Assembly (NCBI GenBank): GCA_019090295.1
Contig: JAHRWG010000291.1
Coordinates: forward strand, 1 to 7,050
Length of the DNA: 7,050 nucleotides
Source: Cycloclasticus sp.
Lineage (GTDB): Bacteria > Pseudomonadota > Gammaproteobacteria > Methylococcales > Cycloclasticaceae
Direction of reading: 5' to 3'
Below the pieces are notes generated by a model. That model was not told the origin of the DNA. It ran no database searches and worked only from the letters and a program-made list of their open reading frames with translations. Every line of letters starts with the position of its first letter. Within the stretch, counting starts at the first letter, position 1. The position numbers were made by a program, and so were the translations under genes. This document shows positions 1 through 5,407 of the stretch, piece by piece.

Positions 1-138
1 CTCATTATCCACCTCTAATAAGAAGTGTGAGCCCATTGGTTTAATACTTTTATAGGCAGGGATATCATAAACAGCCTCGAAAAACTGCTCTTCTGATTGT
101 TCAGCGGAGAAACTAGGTGCTTGAAGGAGTATTTTCAT
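1..138 (-). CDS. Unrecognised protein, N-terminal part (cut by window edge)
   Basis: The reading frame opens with ATG at 138-136 and stays open for 46 codons to the left edge of the window, so only the N-terminus is visible. It begins MKILLQAPSF and continues through an acidic stretch rich in Glu and Gln, then a segment ending in LLEVDNE. There is no signal peptide or membrane segment in the visible part. The ATG lies only 7 bases after the SDR stop codon, on the same strand, so it is probably the third gene of the dioxygenase-SDR operon. Its Shine-Dalgarno sequence is weak (AGATAAG overlaps the intergenic gap), which fits translational coupling to the SDR gene. I do not recognise the family. 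A small alpha/beta protein is possible, but that is a guess from the alternating hydrophobic pattern. Confidence 0.65.
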   Translation of the reverse strand, partial: MKILLQAPSFSAEQSEEQFFEAVYDIPAYKSIKPMGSHFLLEVDNE

Positions 139-145
139 GGCTTAT

Positions 146-934
146 CTAAACGCATGATCTAACGACCCCACCATCCACACGAACCGCTGCGCCAGTCGTC
201 GCTGACGCCAGTGGGCTACATAAATAAACGACCATATTCGCAACTTCTTGCGGGTCAGCAAAGCGCTTAATCAGTGATGATGGCCGTGCGGACTTAAAGA
301 ACTCGTCTTCAACTGCATCAATTCCGAGCCCACCGCTGACTTCTTTTACAAAATCAACCACGCCTTCCGATCGAGTAGGGCCCGGCAAGACGGCATTCAC
401 GGTAATACCTGTTCCTGCACACACCTCGGCCAAACCACGTGATACAGCTAACTGAGCAGTTTTGGTCGTTCCGTAATGAATCATTTCTAATGGGATTTGC
501 AGGGCGCTTTCACTGCTAATAAAAATGATTCGTCCCCAGTTATTGGCCTGCATAGCCGGTAAATACGCACGAGACAGGCGCGCCCCTGTGAGCACATTCA
601 CATCAAAGAAACGTCGCCAATCATCATCGCTAATATCTAAAAAATCTTTAGGTTCAAAAATACCTAAGGCATTCACTAAAATATCTAATGTAGGGTGCTC
701 GGCTAATAAACGTTCAGTGCTCGCAGCCACTGACAAATCCGCACAAAACACCGAAACATCTGCTTTTGGGTACTGGGCAAGTATTTTGTCCTTTGCCAGC
801 TTCAACTTGTCAGCGTGTCGGCCGTTAAGAATAACCTGCGCGCCTTCTGCGGCTAATGTCTTTGCAATAGCAAAGCCTATACCTTGGCTTGACCCTGATA
901 CAAACGCTTTCTTTTGCTTAATCTGTAAATCCAT
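146..934 (-). CDS. Short-chain dehydrogenase/reductase (classical SDR, FabG-like)
   Basis: This is a 262-residue cytoplasmic NAD(P)-dependent oxidoreductase of the classical SDR family, of the usual length. The cofactor-binding glycine motif GSSQGIG lies at residues 14-20. Arg39 after strand 2 suggests NADP(H), and Asp66 sits in the usual ADL motif. The catalytic residues Asn113, Ser141, Tyr154 and Lys158 (YGTTK) are all present, followed by the PGP turn at 184-186 and a C-terminal VDGG. One oddity is that the normally conserved NNAG motif reads NALG at 88-91. The ATG is preceded by a clear AGGAGA ribosome-binding site 6 bases upstream. The gene follows the extradiol dioxygenase gene by 77 bases on the same strand and is probably co-transcribed with it. 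The substrate is unknown. FabG activity cannot be excluded, but there is no fatty-acid gene nearby. Confidence 0.93.
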   Translation of the reverse strand: MDLQIKQKKAFVSGSSQGIGFAIAKTLAAEGAQVILNGRHADKLKLAKDKILAQYPKADVSVFCADLSVAASTERLLAEHPTLDILVNALGIFEPKDFLDISDDDWRRFFDVNVLTGARLSRAYLPAMQANNWGRIIFISSESALQIPLEMIHYGTTKTAQLAVSRGLAEVCAGTGITVNAVLPGPTRSEGVVDFVKEVSGGLGIDAVEDEFFKSARPSSLIKRFADPQEVANMVVYLCSPLASATTGAAVRVDGGVVRSCV

Positions 935-1011
935 TATTTCTCCTAATATCTGCTGTATTTTCTTTAACTAACCGCACTTAGATCACTCTACTGACGCACT
1001 AATGGCTGACT

Positions 1012-1821
1012 TCACCCAAATTGGTAAGCAGAAACCGTTGCACCCATCACTCGATCCGAAAACACATGCTGCCCCTTATCTTCTCCAGCTGCACCTGCTA
1101 CAACCATTAAGGGTAATAAGTGCTCTTCTCGAGGGTGGCTTTCTATACCAGAGGGTGCGTTTTGCCACTGTTCTAAAAGCTGCGTTCGTTCTTTTTCGGG
1201 TGCTGTGCTTGCGTTAGTTAACCAAGTATCAAACTTATCCGAATGCCCGCCATGATCATTTCCTTGCATAAGGGTTTGCATATTATGGAAGCTCATACCA
1301 CTGCCTAAAATCAGCACGTTATCTGCCCGCAAGGACTCGATCGCCTGCCCTATTTGCACATGAAATGCTGGATCTAGATTATCCTGAAGTGACAGTTGAA
1401 CAACTGGAATATCAGCGTCTGGAAACATCACTTTAAGGGGTACAAACACCCCATGATCATATCCTCGGTTTAACTCCATTTCACTCTTAATGCCTGATTT
1501 AGCCAATAAAGCTTGCACTTTTTTAGCCAGCTCCGGTGAGCCTGGCGCTGGGTAAGTTAATTGGTAGGTATGTTCCGGGAAGCCATAATAGTCAAATAAT
1601 AGGTCAGGTCCTGGGTGACTATTAATGTGCACGGTCTCTTCTTCCCAATGCCCAGAAATCACCAAAATAGCCGATGGTTTTTGTGGCAAAGTATTCACCA
1701 CATTTTCTAACCAACCCTTCATTTTATCCCATGTATTGGCTGGCCCTCGCGTCCACTCCATAAAAAAACAAGGCCCGCCTCCATGCGGAATAAACAAGCT
1801 CGGTAGTTTTTTATTATTCAT
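1012..1821 (-). CDS. ygiD: Class III extradiol ring-cleavage dioxygenase, DODA/YgiD type (LigB superfamily)
   Basis: The 269-residue protein matches the DODA/YgiD branch of the LigB superfamily in length and motif order. The N-terminal FIPHGGGP carries His13, and ISGHWEE carries His58. Further conserved blocks are YDHGVFVPL with His123, GSGMSFHN with His179, and SHPREEHLLPL with His229 and His234. Several of these histidines form the metal and catalytic site in the family. The plant and E. coli relatives open the ring of L-DOPA between carbons 4 and 5, but the natural bacterial substrate is generally unknown, so catechol-type substrates should be left open. The protein is cytoplasmic, with no signal peptide. 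The start codon is the ATG at 1821-1819, with only a weak ribosome-binding site upstream. It is the first gene of a minus-strand operon with the SDR, and is divergent from cytochrome b561 across a 115-base control region. Confidence 0.92.
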   Translation of the reverse strand: MNNKKLPSLFIPHGGGPCFFMEWTRGPANTWDKMKGWLENVVNTLPQKPSAILVISGHWEEETVHINSHPGPDLLFDYYGFPEHTYQLTYPAPGSPELAKKVQALLAKSGIKSEMELNRGYDHGVFVPLKVMFPDADIPVVQLSLQDNLDPAFHVQIGQAIESLRADNVLILGSGMSFHNMQTLMQGNDHGGHSDKFDTWLTNASTAPEKERTQLLEQWQNAPSGIESHPREEHLLPLMVVAGAAGEDKGQHVFSDRVMGATVSAYQFG

Positions 1822-1871
1822 ATTTTTTAAGGCACTTTTAAATTATTTCAAGTATGGTATATCATGTTTAT

Positions 1872-1901
1872 CTAATTAACAGCCAACGGCATATTAATTA
1901 G
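1872..1901. promoter_or_regulatory. Candidate operator: inverted repeat between divergent dioxygenase and cytochrome b561 genes
   Basis: CTAATTAA at 1872-1879 and TTAATTAG at 1894-1901 are exact reverse complements, separated by 14 bases. Their centres are 22 bp apart, about two helical turns, as expected for a dimeric regulator. The core ATTAG also forms a second exact inverted repeat with CTAAT at 1903-1907 around a single base. The repeat lies in the 115-base gap between two divergent start codons (1821 and 1937), so it could control both directions. No regulator gene is in the window. The region is AT-rich, which raises the chance of random palindromes. Confidence 0.4.
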
Positions 1902-1936
1902 TCTAATAATAATTTAAATTGAACCCTGGGGAAACC

Positions 1937-2497
1937 ATGAAAGACTCAAAAGAAAAGCTATCCGGCACCACAATTGCTCTACATTGGATTATCGCTCTTA
2001 GTATCATCTCGCTCGTTACTGTCGGTGTGTACATGACTAACACCAATACTTATGCTTTATACCCCCTGCATAAGTCTATTGGTATGTTGATCTTTGTTGT
2101 TATTCTTGCCCGTGTCGTTTGGCGCATCAGCAATGGCTGGCCAGAATCCGCAGCAGACCATAAAACATGGGAAAAAAAGCTCGCTAAATTCATACATTGG
2201 TTCCTTATTATAGCCACAGTTATGCTACCTATTTCTGGCATGTTAATGTCTGGCTTAGGCGGTCATGGTCTACATATTTTCGGCTTAGAACTTTTAGCCT
2301 CTACGCCTAATCTTGATGAGCCAGGAAAAATGATTCCAATCAATGGCCCCATGGCTGGCATTGCACATGAAATGCATGAATTAGGTGGTAAGGCCATTTT
2401 CGCCGCTATTTTGTTACACCTTGCTGGCGCATTAAAACATCACTTTATTGATAAAGACGGCACACTAAGAAGAATGTTAGGCGCTCGTATTAAATAA
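1937..2497 (+). CDS. Cytochrome b561 (CybB-type diheme membrane protein)
   Basis: This is a 186-residue inner-membrane protein with four predicted helices at about residues 12-32, 46-64, 85-105 and 150-170. The four heme-ligand histidines known from E. coli CybB are in register: His16 (ALHW), His45 (LHKSIG), His147 (MHELGGK) and His161 (LLHLAGALKHH). The family carries two b hemes and passes electrons to or from quinone; E. coli CybB is reported to oxidise superoxide and reduce ubiquinone. The ATG at 1937 was chosen because GGGGA lies just upstream. A TTG 18 bases earlier also keeps the frame open but sits on top of that ribosome-binding site. Tandem in-frame stops (TAATAA) end the gene. It is a single gene, divergent from the dioxygenase, followed by a strong palindrome. 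The exact paralogue type within b561 is unsettled. Confidence 0.93.
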   Translation: MKDSKEKLSGTTIALHWIIALSIISLVTVGVYMTNTNTYALYPLHKSIGMLIFVVILARVVWRISNGWPESAADHKTWEKKLAKFIHWFLIIATVMLPISGMLMSGLGGHGLHIFGLELLASTPNLDEPGKMIPINGPMAGIAHEMHELGGKAIFAAILLHLAGALKHHFIDKDGTLRRMLGARIK

Positions 2498-2509
2498 TAA
2501 GCTTTCACC

Positions 2510-2541
2510 GTTGTGTGTTGACGTTAACGTCAGCACACAAC
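2510..2541. terminator. Near-perfect 32-nt palindrome after cytochrome b561 (terminator-like, no T-tract)
   Basis: Starting 12 bases after the b561 stop, 16 bases pair with the next 16 with a single exception (T2518 opposite G2533, a wobble in plus-strand RNA). The centre GACGTTAACGTC is a perfect 12-bp palindrome and the outer arms are GTTGTGTG and CACACAAC. Transcribed RNA would form a very stable hairpin with a tiny loop. No run of T follows on either strand, so it is not a canonical intrinsic terminator. It may protect the 3' end of the mRNA, assist Rho termination, or be a DNA-binding site. Confidence 0.45.
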
Positions 2542-2572
2542 TATAAGCACGCAGTTCCTTTCTAGTCGTTGT

Positions 2573-2608
2573 AACCGAACACCCCCTTCCTCTCTCTCAC
2601 TCAACACG
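2573..2608 (+). other. C-rich, G-poor tract, possible Rho loading (rut) region
   Basis: This 36-base stretch downstream of cytochrome b561 is about half C, contains only two G residues and is mostly pyrimidine (an ACCCCC run followed by alternating CT). That composition is typical of Rho loading sites in untranslated RNA. It lies about 75 bases after the b561 stop codon, behind the T-less palindrome, where a Rho-dependent end would make sense. The rest of the gene-free stretch 2498-2676 holds only the two hairpins listed separately. This call rests on composition alone. Confidence 0.25.
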
Positions 2609-2639
2609 CTGCTGACCCGCACCATTCTCGCGAGTACGA

Positions 2640-2667
2640 CCAGCAATCGACCCTCGCCAATCGCTGG
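2640..2667 (-). terminator. Hairpin downstream of the msrB-M18 peptidase-hydratase operon
   Basis: Arms 2640-2649 and 2658-2667 flank an 8-base loop. Read on the minus strand they give a 10-bp stem (CCAGCGATTG with CGATTGCTGG), with both non-Watson-Crick positions being G-T wobbles. On the plus strand the same positions are mismatches, so the structure favours minus-strand RNA. It begins about 10 bases after the hydratase stop codon. No T-run follows, so it may be a weak terminator or a 3' stabilising hairpin. Confidence 0.35.
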
Positions 2668-2676
2668 CCCTATGTG

Positions 2677-3525
2677 TTATTTAAAGGTCACTGAAACACT
2701 CACGTGCGGCTCCAGCCCTAAGCCTGTATAAATTGCAGTTAAACGGCCTTTTTTAACACGTACCGGTGGTGTTAAACTGCCTAGCGATAATAAATGCCCT
2801 TTCTTCAAAGCATAATTGCGCTTAACTAGCTCATCTCTTAACCAACGAATAACCTTTACTGGGTTACCCATCAAACTATCACAACGCCCCGTTTGTAAGC
2901 CGGTACGGTCGTCATACACAATACCTACTTGGCAGGTATTTAGACTATCAATATCTTCCATTGGAATCGGCTCCCCCATAACCCCATAACGTGCAGAGGT
3001 ATTAATGGCCACGAGCATATCAACATTAAGCGCCTTGTCCGTTGAAAATAGCCGGTCAGGGATTTCAATAAACGGAATCACTTGGTCTAGGCCAGCTAAC
3101 AGTTCTTCATCTGTTGTTGCTGTTAAAAAAGAGTTATCTCGCACACGTACCAGTAAATCAGCCTCGGCAAATGGGTGAACAGCTGATGACAGGCGGATGG
3201 TTGCTGGGCTTTCTAAAAGCATTTTATCTAAGAAAATACCCAGTAGTGGTTCATCCACCCCCATTTCCTGCTGAATCGCTTCACCTGTTAATGCCGCTTT
3301 ATACCCAGTCACAGCTCCCCACTTTTCGGACAGGGCATACACCAGCCTTTTTTGAATATCCAAGGCCACCTCAGGTGTTAAGCCTGGAATAGCTTCTGCC
3401 TCATCAACCTTAATATAATTATCATAAAGAGCCAGTGTCGTACGTGGCACAAAGTCCCCCTGACGACCGATAAATATGGCTACCGCAAACACTGCAAAAA
3501 TTAAAAATGTAAACCTGAATTTCAT
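2677..3525 (-). CDS. Membrane-anchored or exported 2-keto-4-pentenoate hydratase-like protein (MhpD/FAH-related fold)
   Basis: The 282-residue protein opens with a hydrophobic segment at about residues 5-20 (signal anchor or uncleaved signal peptide), unlike the classical cytoplasmic hydratases of aromatic meta-cleavage pathways. After it the family blocks follow in order: GYKAALT (74-80), MGVDEPLLG (88-96), AEADLLVRV (120-128), IPFIEIPDR (150-158), AINTSARYGV (173-182), GNPVKVIRWL (220-229) and LLSLGSLTPP (245-254). MhpD metal ligands correspond to Glu121, Asp123 (Glu in MhpD) and Glu154, so the metal site looks retained with one conservative change. In the cytoplasm this fold hydrates 2-hydroxypenta-2,4-dienoate; here the compartment and substrate are unknown. 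The gene starts 14 bases after the aminopeptidase stop with AGGG as a weak ribosome-binding site, and is the last gene of the operon. Confidence 0.8.
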   Translation of the reverse strand: MKFRFTFLIFAVFAVAIFIGRQGDFVPRTTLALYDNYIKVDEAEAIPGLTPEVALDIQKRLVYALSEKWGAVTGYKAALTGEAIQQEMGVDEPLLGIFLDKMLLESPATIRLSSAVHPFAEADLLVRVRDNSFLTATTDEELLAGLDQVIPFIEIPDRLFSTDKALNVDMLVAINTSARYGVMGEPIPMEDIDSLNTCQVGIVYDDRTGLQTGRCDSLMGNPVKVIRWLRDELVKRNYALKKGHLLSLGSLTPPVRVKKGRLTAIYTGLGLEPHVSVSVTFK

Positions 3526-3539
3526 ACGTTTAAACCCTG

Positions 3540-4835
3540 TTAGCTAAAAAATTGTGTGAAAACACGTATTGTATCGTTATGGTCCTGCACTCCTGCACTT
3601 TCACGAGTACTGTGCATAGCCCACATTGGGCTACCAATATCAACCGTACTAAGCCCCAAGCGCGCTGACGTCATTGGGCCGATAGTACTGCCACAGCCTA
3701 GATCTGTACGGTGAGCATACTGCTGATAAGCAACACCTGCTTGATCACATAAGTCCATAAAGCGTGCCTGTGATGCACTATTGGATGCATAGCGAATATT
3801 GCTGTTCAACTTAATAACCGGCCCTTTATTCACCAATACATGATGTTCTGGCTCATAGGCATGCGGGAAGTTAGGGTGGTAGGCATGCGCCATATCTGCA
3901 CTAATCATAAAGCTATTCGACAAGCCTCTTTTATAGTCTTCTACCGATAAGTCCAAACAAGCCGCCAATCGTTCAAGCACATCTGGTAGAAAGCTACCAT
4001 CAGCTCCCTTGTGGCTATGACTGCCAATTTCCTCATGATCAAAAAAAGCGCAGACGTTAAACTGCCCTGATTGTAAGGATTGTTTAGATAATAACGCACT
4101 CAAAGCCGCATGGCAGGAGGCAAGGTTATCCAGTTGGCTATTGGCATAAAATTCGTCATTGAGCCCATAGAAACTGCCTTGCTGAGTGTCATATACATGT
4201 AGCTCCCAGCTCACAACATCACTGGCTTCCACGCTAAGTTCATTGGCCAACACATTGATTAATTCACGCTGTTGGTTTTTCTCTGGATCAGCAACAGCCA
4301 ATAATAAGGGCAACTCTGTCTGCTTATTCAGCTTCAAACCATCTGTGTTGACCTTGGGGTTCATGTGAATGGCTAAATTTGGCAGACGAAGAATGGGCTT
4401 ATTAATACGCACCAACCTCGAGACCACTCCATCGTCATGTTTAATATGAACACGCCCAGCTAAACTCAAGTCTCGATCAGCATAGGTTGCCAAAATAGGC
4501 CCACCATATACTTCTACCCCTAAGCGTTGATAACCACCGTGTTTCTGATCGGGTTGAGGTTTAACCCTTAAACCCGGTGAGTCCGTATGCGCGCCTATTA
4601 ACCTAAAGCCATCCTCAGTTAAATCGTTGCTACCCACGGTAAAAGCAATAATAGATGAATCATCACGTCGAACGTAATAGCGTCCTGCCTTAGCTAAAGA
4701 CCACCGGTTCTTTTCCTCTAGCTCAACAAACCCTTCCGCCTCTAACATTTTTTGGGTCGTGGCTACTGCGTGCCACGGGCTAGGGCTGTCATCAATATAG
4801 TTTAATAACGCCCGCACTTGTTTATTCGCAGTCAT
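3540..4835 (-). CDS. apeB: M18 family aminopeptidase (ApeB type)
   Basis: This is a 431-residue cytoplasmic dizinc aminopeptidase of the M18 family (aspartyl aminopeptidase/aminopeptidase I group), which trims N-terminal residues, often acidic ones, from peptides. The metal site is complete: His83 (GAHTDSPG), Asp236 (SQLDN), catalytic Glu268 and ligand Glu269 (FFDHEEIGS), Asp314 (SADMAH) and His408 (WAMHSTRE). The DLGCGSTIGP block at 378-387 is also typical. The length is normal for bacterial members. The ATG lies 2 bases after the msrB stop, and the last codons of msrB supply its ribosome-binding site (AAGGA), so translation is probably coupled. The hydratase-like gene follows 14 bases downstream. 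The peptidase substrate in vivo is not indicated by the context. Confidence 0.95.
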   Translation of the reverse strand: MTANKQVRALLNYIDDSPSPWHAVATTQKMLEAEGFVELEEKNRWSLAKAGRYYVRRDDSSIIAFTVGSNDLTEDGFRLIGAHTDSPGLRVKPQPDQKHGGYQRLGVEVYGGPILATYADRDLSLAGRVHIKHDDGVVSRLVRINKPILRLPNLAIHMNPKVNTDGLKLNKQTELPLLLAVADPEKNQQRELINVLANELSVEASDVVSWELHVYDTQQGSFYGLNDEFYANSQLDNLASCHAALSALLSKQSLQSGQFNVCAFFDHEEIGSHSHKGADGSFLPDVLERLAACLDLSVEDYKRGLSNSFMISADMAHAYHPNFPHAYEPEHHVLVNKGPVIKLNSNIRYASNSASQARFMDLCDQAGVAYQQYAHRTDLGCGSTIGPMTSARLGLSTVDIGSPMWAMHSTRESAGVQDHNDTIRVFTQFFS

Positions 4836-4837
4836 GG

Positions 4838-5227
4838 TTATTCCTTGTCCTCTAGCTGCAAAGAGGCGGAGTTAATGCAGTATCGCAACCCTGTGGGCGC
4901 TGGCCCATCTTCAAACACATGCCCCAAATGGCAACCGCATTGAGCGCAAACTGCCTCAACTCGCACCATCCCATGGCTTTCATCCCTGTTTTCAATGATG
5001 TTTTCTGTCGCACTTGGTCTAAAAAAACTGGGCCAACCGCTGCCCGAGTCATATTTATCTGTCGATTCAAATAACGGTGTATCACAGCATTTGCAGTGAT
5101 AAGTACCCTCTGTTTTACAGGCCTCATATATGCCTGAAAAAGCAGGTTCCGTCCCTTTCAGTCGACAAATACGGTAATCATTTTCCGACAGCTCTGCCTG
5201 CCATTGTTGTTCTGTTTTATAAGGCAT
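4838..5227 (-). CDS. msrB: Peptide-methionine (R)-S-oxide reductase MsrB, lacking the usual resolving cysteine
   Basis: This 129-residue enzyme reduces the R form of methionine sulfoxide in proteins, normally with thioredoxin. Counting from the ATG at 5227, the catalytic Cys117 lies in RYCINSASL. The structural zinc is bound by Cys45/Cys48 and Cys94/Cys97, and the hallmark blocks GWPSF and [10 protein letters not shown] are present. Position 63, which is the resolving cysteine in E. coli and Neisseria MsrB (SGCGWPSF), is serine here (SGSGWPSF), as in some animal MsrBs. Other cysteines at 21, 37, 47 and 99 could take its role. A GTG two codons upstream also keeps the frame open, but AGGTG sits 5 bases before the ATG and would overlap the GTG, so the ATG was chosen. 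It is the first gene of the operon and follows a good -10 box. Confidence 0.95.
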   Translation of the reverse strand: MPYKTEQQWQAELSENDYRICRLKGTEPAFSGIYEACKTEGTYHCKCCDTPLFESTDKYDSGSGWPSFFRPSATENIIENRDESHGMVRVEAVCAQCGCHLGHVFEDGPAPTGLRYCINSASLQLEDKE

Positions 5228-5255
5228 ATGCACACCTAAGTTATTGAGTTGGCAA

Positions 5256-5284
5256 ATTATACCGGAGAATGTCCACCTAAACGA
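5256..5284 (-). promoter_or_regulatory. Predicted promoter of the msrB-aminopeptidase-hydratase operon
   Basis: On the minus strand a perfect TATAAT occupies 5261-5256, placing transcription start about 20 bases before the msrB ATG. With a 17-base spacer the -35 would be TCGTTT at 5284-5279, a poor match to TTGACA, which suggests an activator or a low basal level. The -35 overlaps an ATCGTT hexamer that recurs four more times toward the divergent methyltransferase gene. Confidence 0.55.
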
Positions 5285-5407
5285 TTTTCAGCTCAACCCT
5301 GCAAGGTGACTAAGGTTTAAGCAAGCTATACGACTGCCGCGAACGATGATGCTTTATCGTTGCATTATGGGCTTATATCCTGCTTAATCGTTAGAGAAAG
5401 CAACGAT
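5280..5407. promoter_or_regulatory. Cluster of five AACGAT/ATCGTT hexamers in the msrB-methyltransferase control region
   Basis: AACGAT occurs at 5280-5285, 5342-5347 and 5402-5407, and its reverse complement ATCGTT at 5356-5361 and 5387-5392. Two near-identical direct repeats, TGCTTTATCGTT (5350-5361) and TGCTTAATCGTT (5381-5392), differ at one base and lie 31 bp apart, about three helical turns. ATCGTTGC (5356-5363) is also exactly inverted as GCAACGAT (5400-5407). One copy overlaps the msrB -35 and one ends at the base before the methyltransferase ATG. This suggests binding sites for a regulator shared by both directions. A plus-strand promoter must be here too, but no strong hexamer pair stands out. 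Confidence 0.42.

Noticed and set aside
525..1217. Plus-strand open frames opposite the SDR and dioxygenase genes
   Set aside because: Low-complexity translations without family motifs, lying antisense to well-supported genes.
1911..1920. AATTTAAATT 10-bp perfect palindrome before b561
   Set aside because: Pure A/T palindromes of this size are common in such AT-rich intergenic DNA; it is not evidence of a site by itself.
1919..1936. Upstream TTG start for cytochrome b561 adding six residues
   Set aside because: It overlaps the GGGGA ribosome-binding site that serves the ATG at 1937, and the shorter protein aligns directly with CybB.
2498..2676. Possible tRNA or small RNA gene in the gene-free stretch
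   Set aside because: No cloverleaf or tRNA consensus and no promoter followed by a canonical terminator; the hairpins are better explained as 3' ends.
4852..5127. Alternative minus-strand frame inside msrB
   Set aside because: An out-of-frame shadow of a complete MsrB with all motifs in the other frame.
5228..5233. GTG start for msrB two codons upstream
   Set aside because: The GTG sits directly against the AGGT of the ribosome-binding site with no spacing; the ATG at 5227 has 5 bases of spacing.
5360..5407. TTG start for the methyltransferase adding 16 residues
   Set aside because: The added residues match nothing typical of the family and cover the repeat-rich control region; the ATG at 5408 has a purine-rich site upstream.
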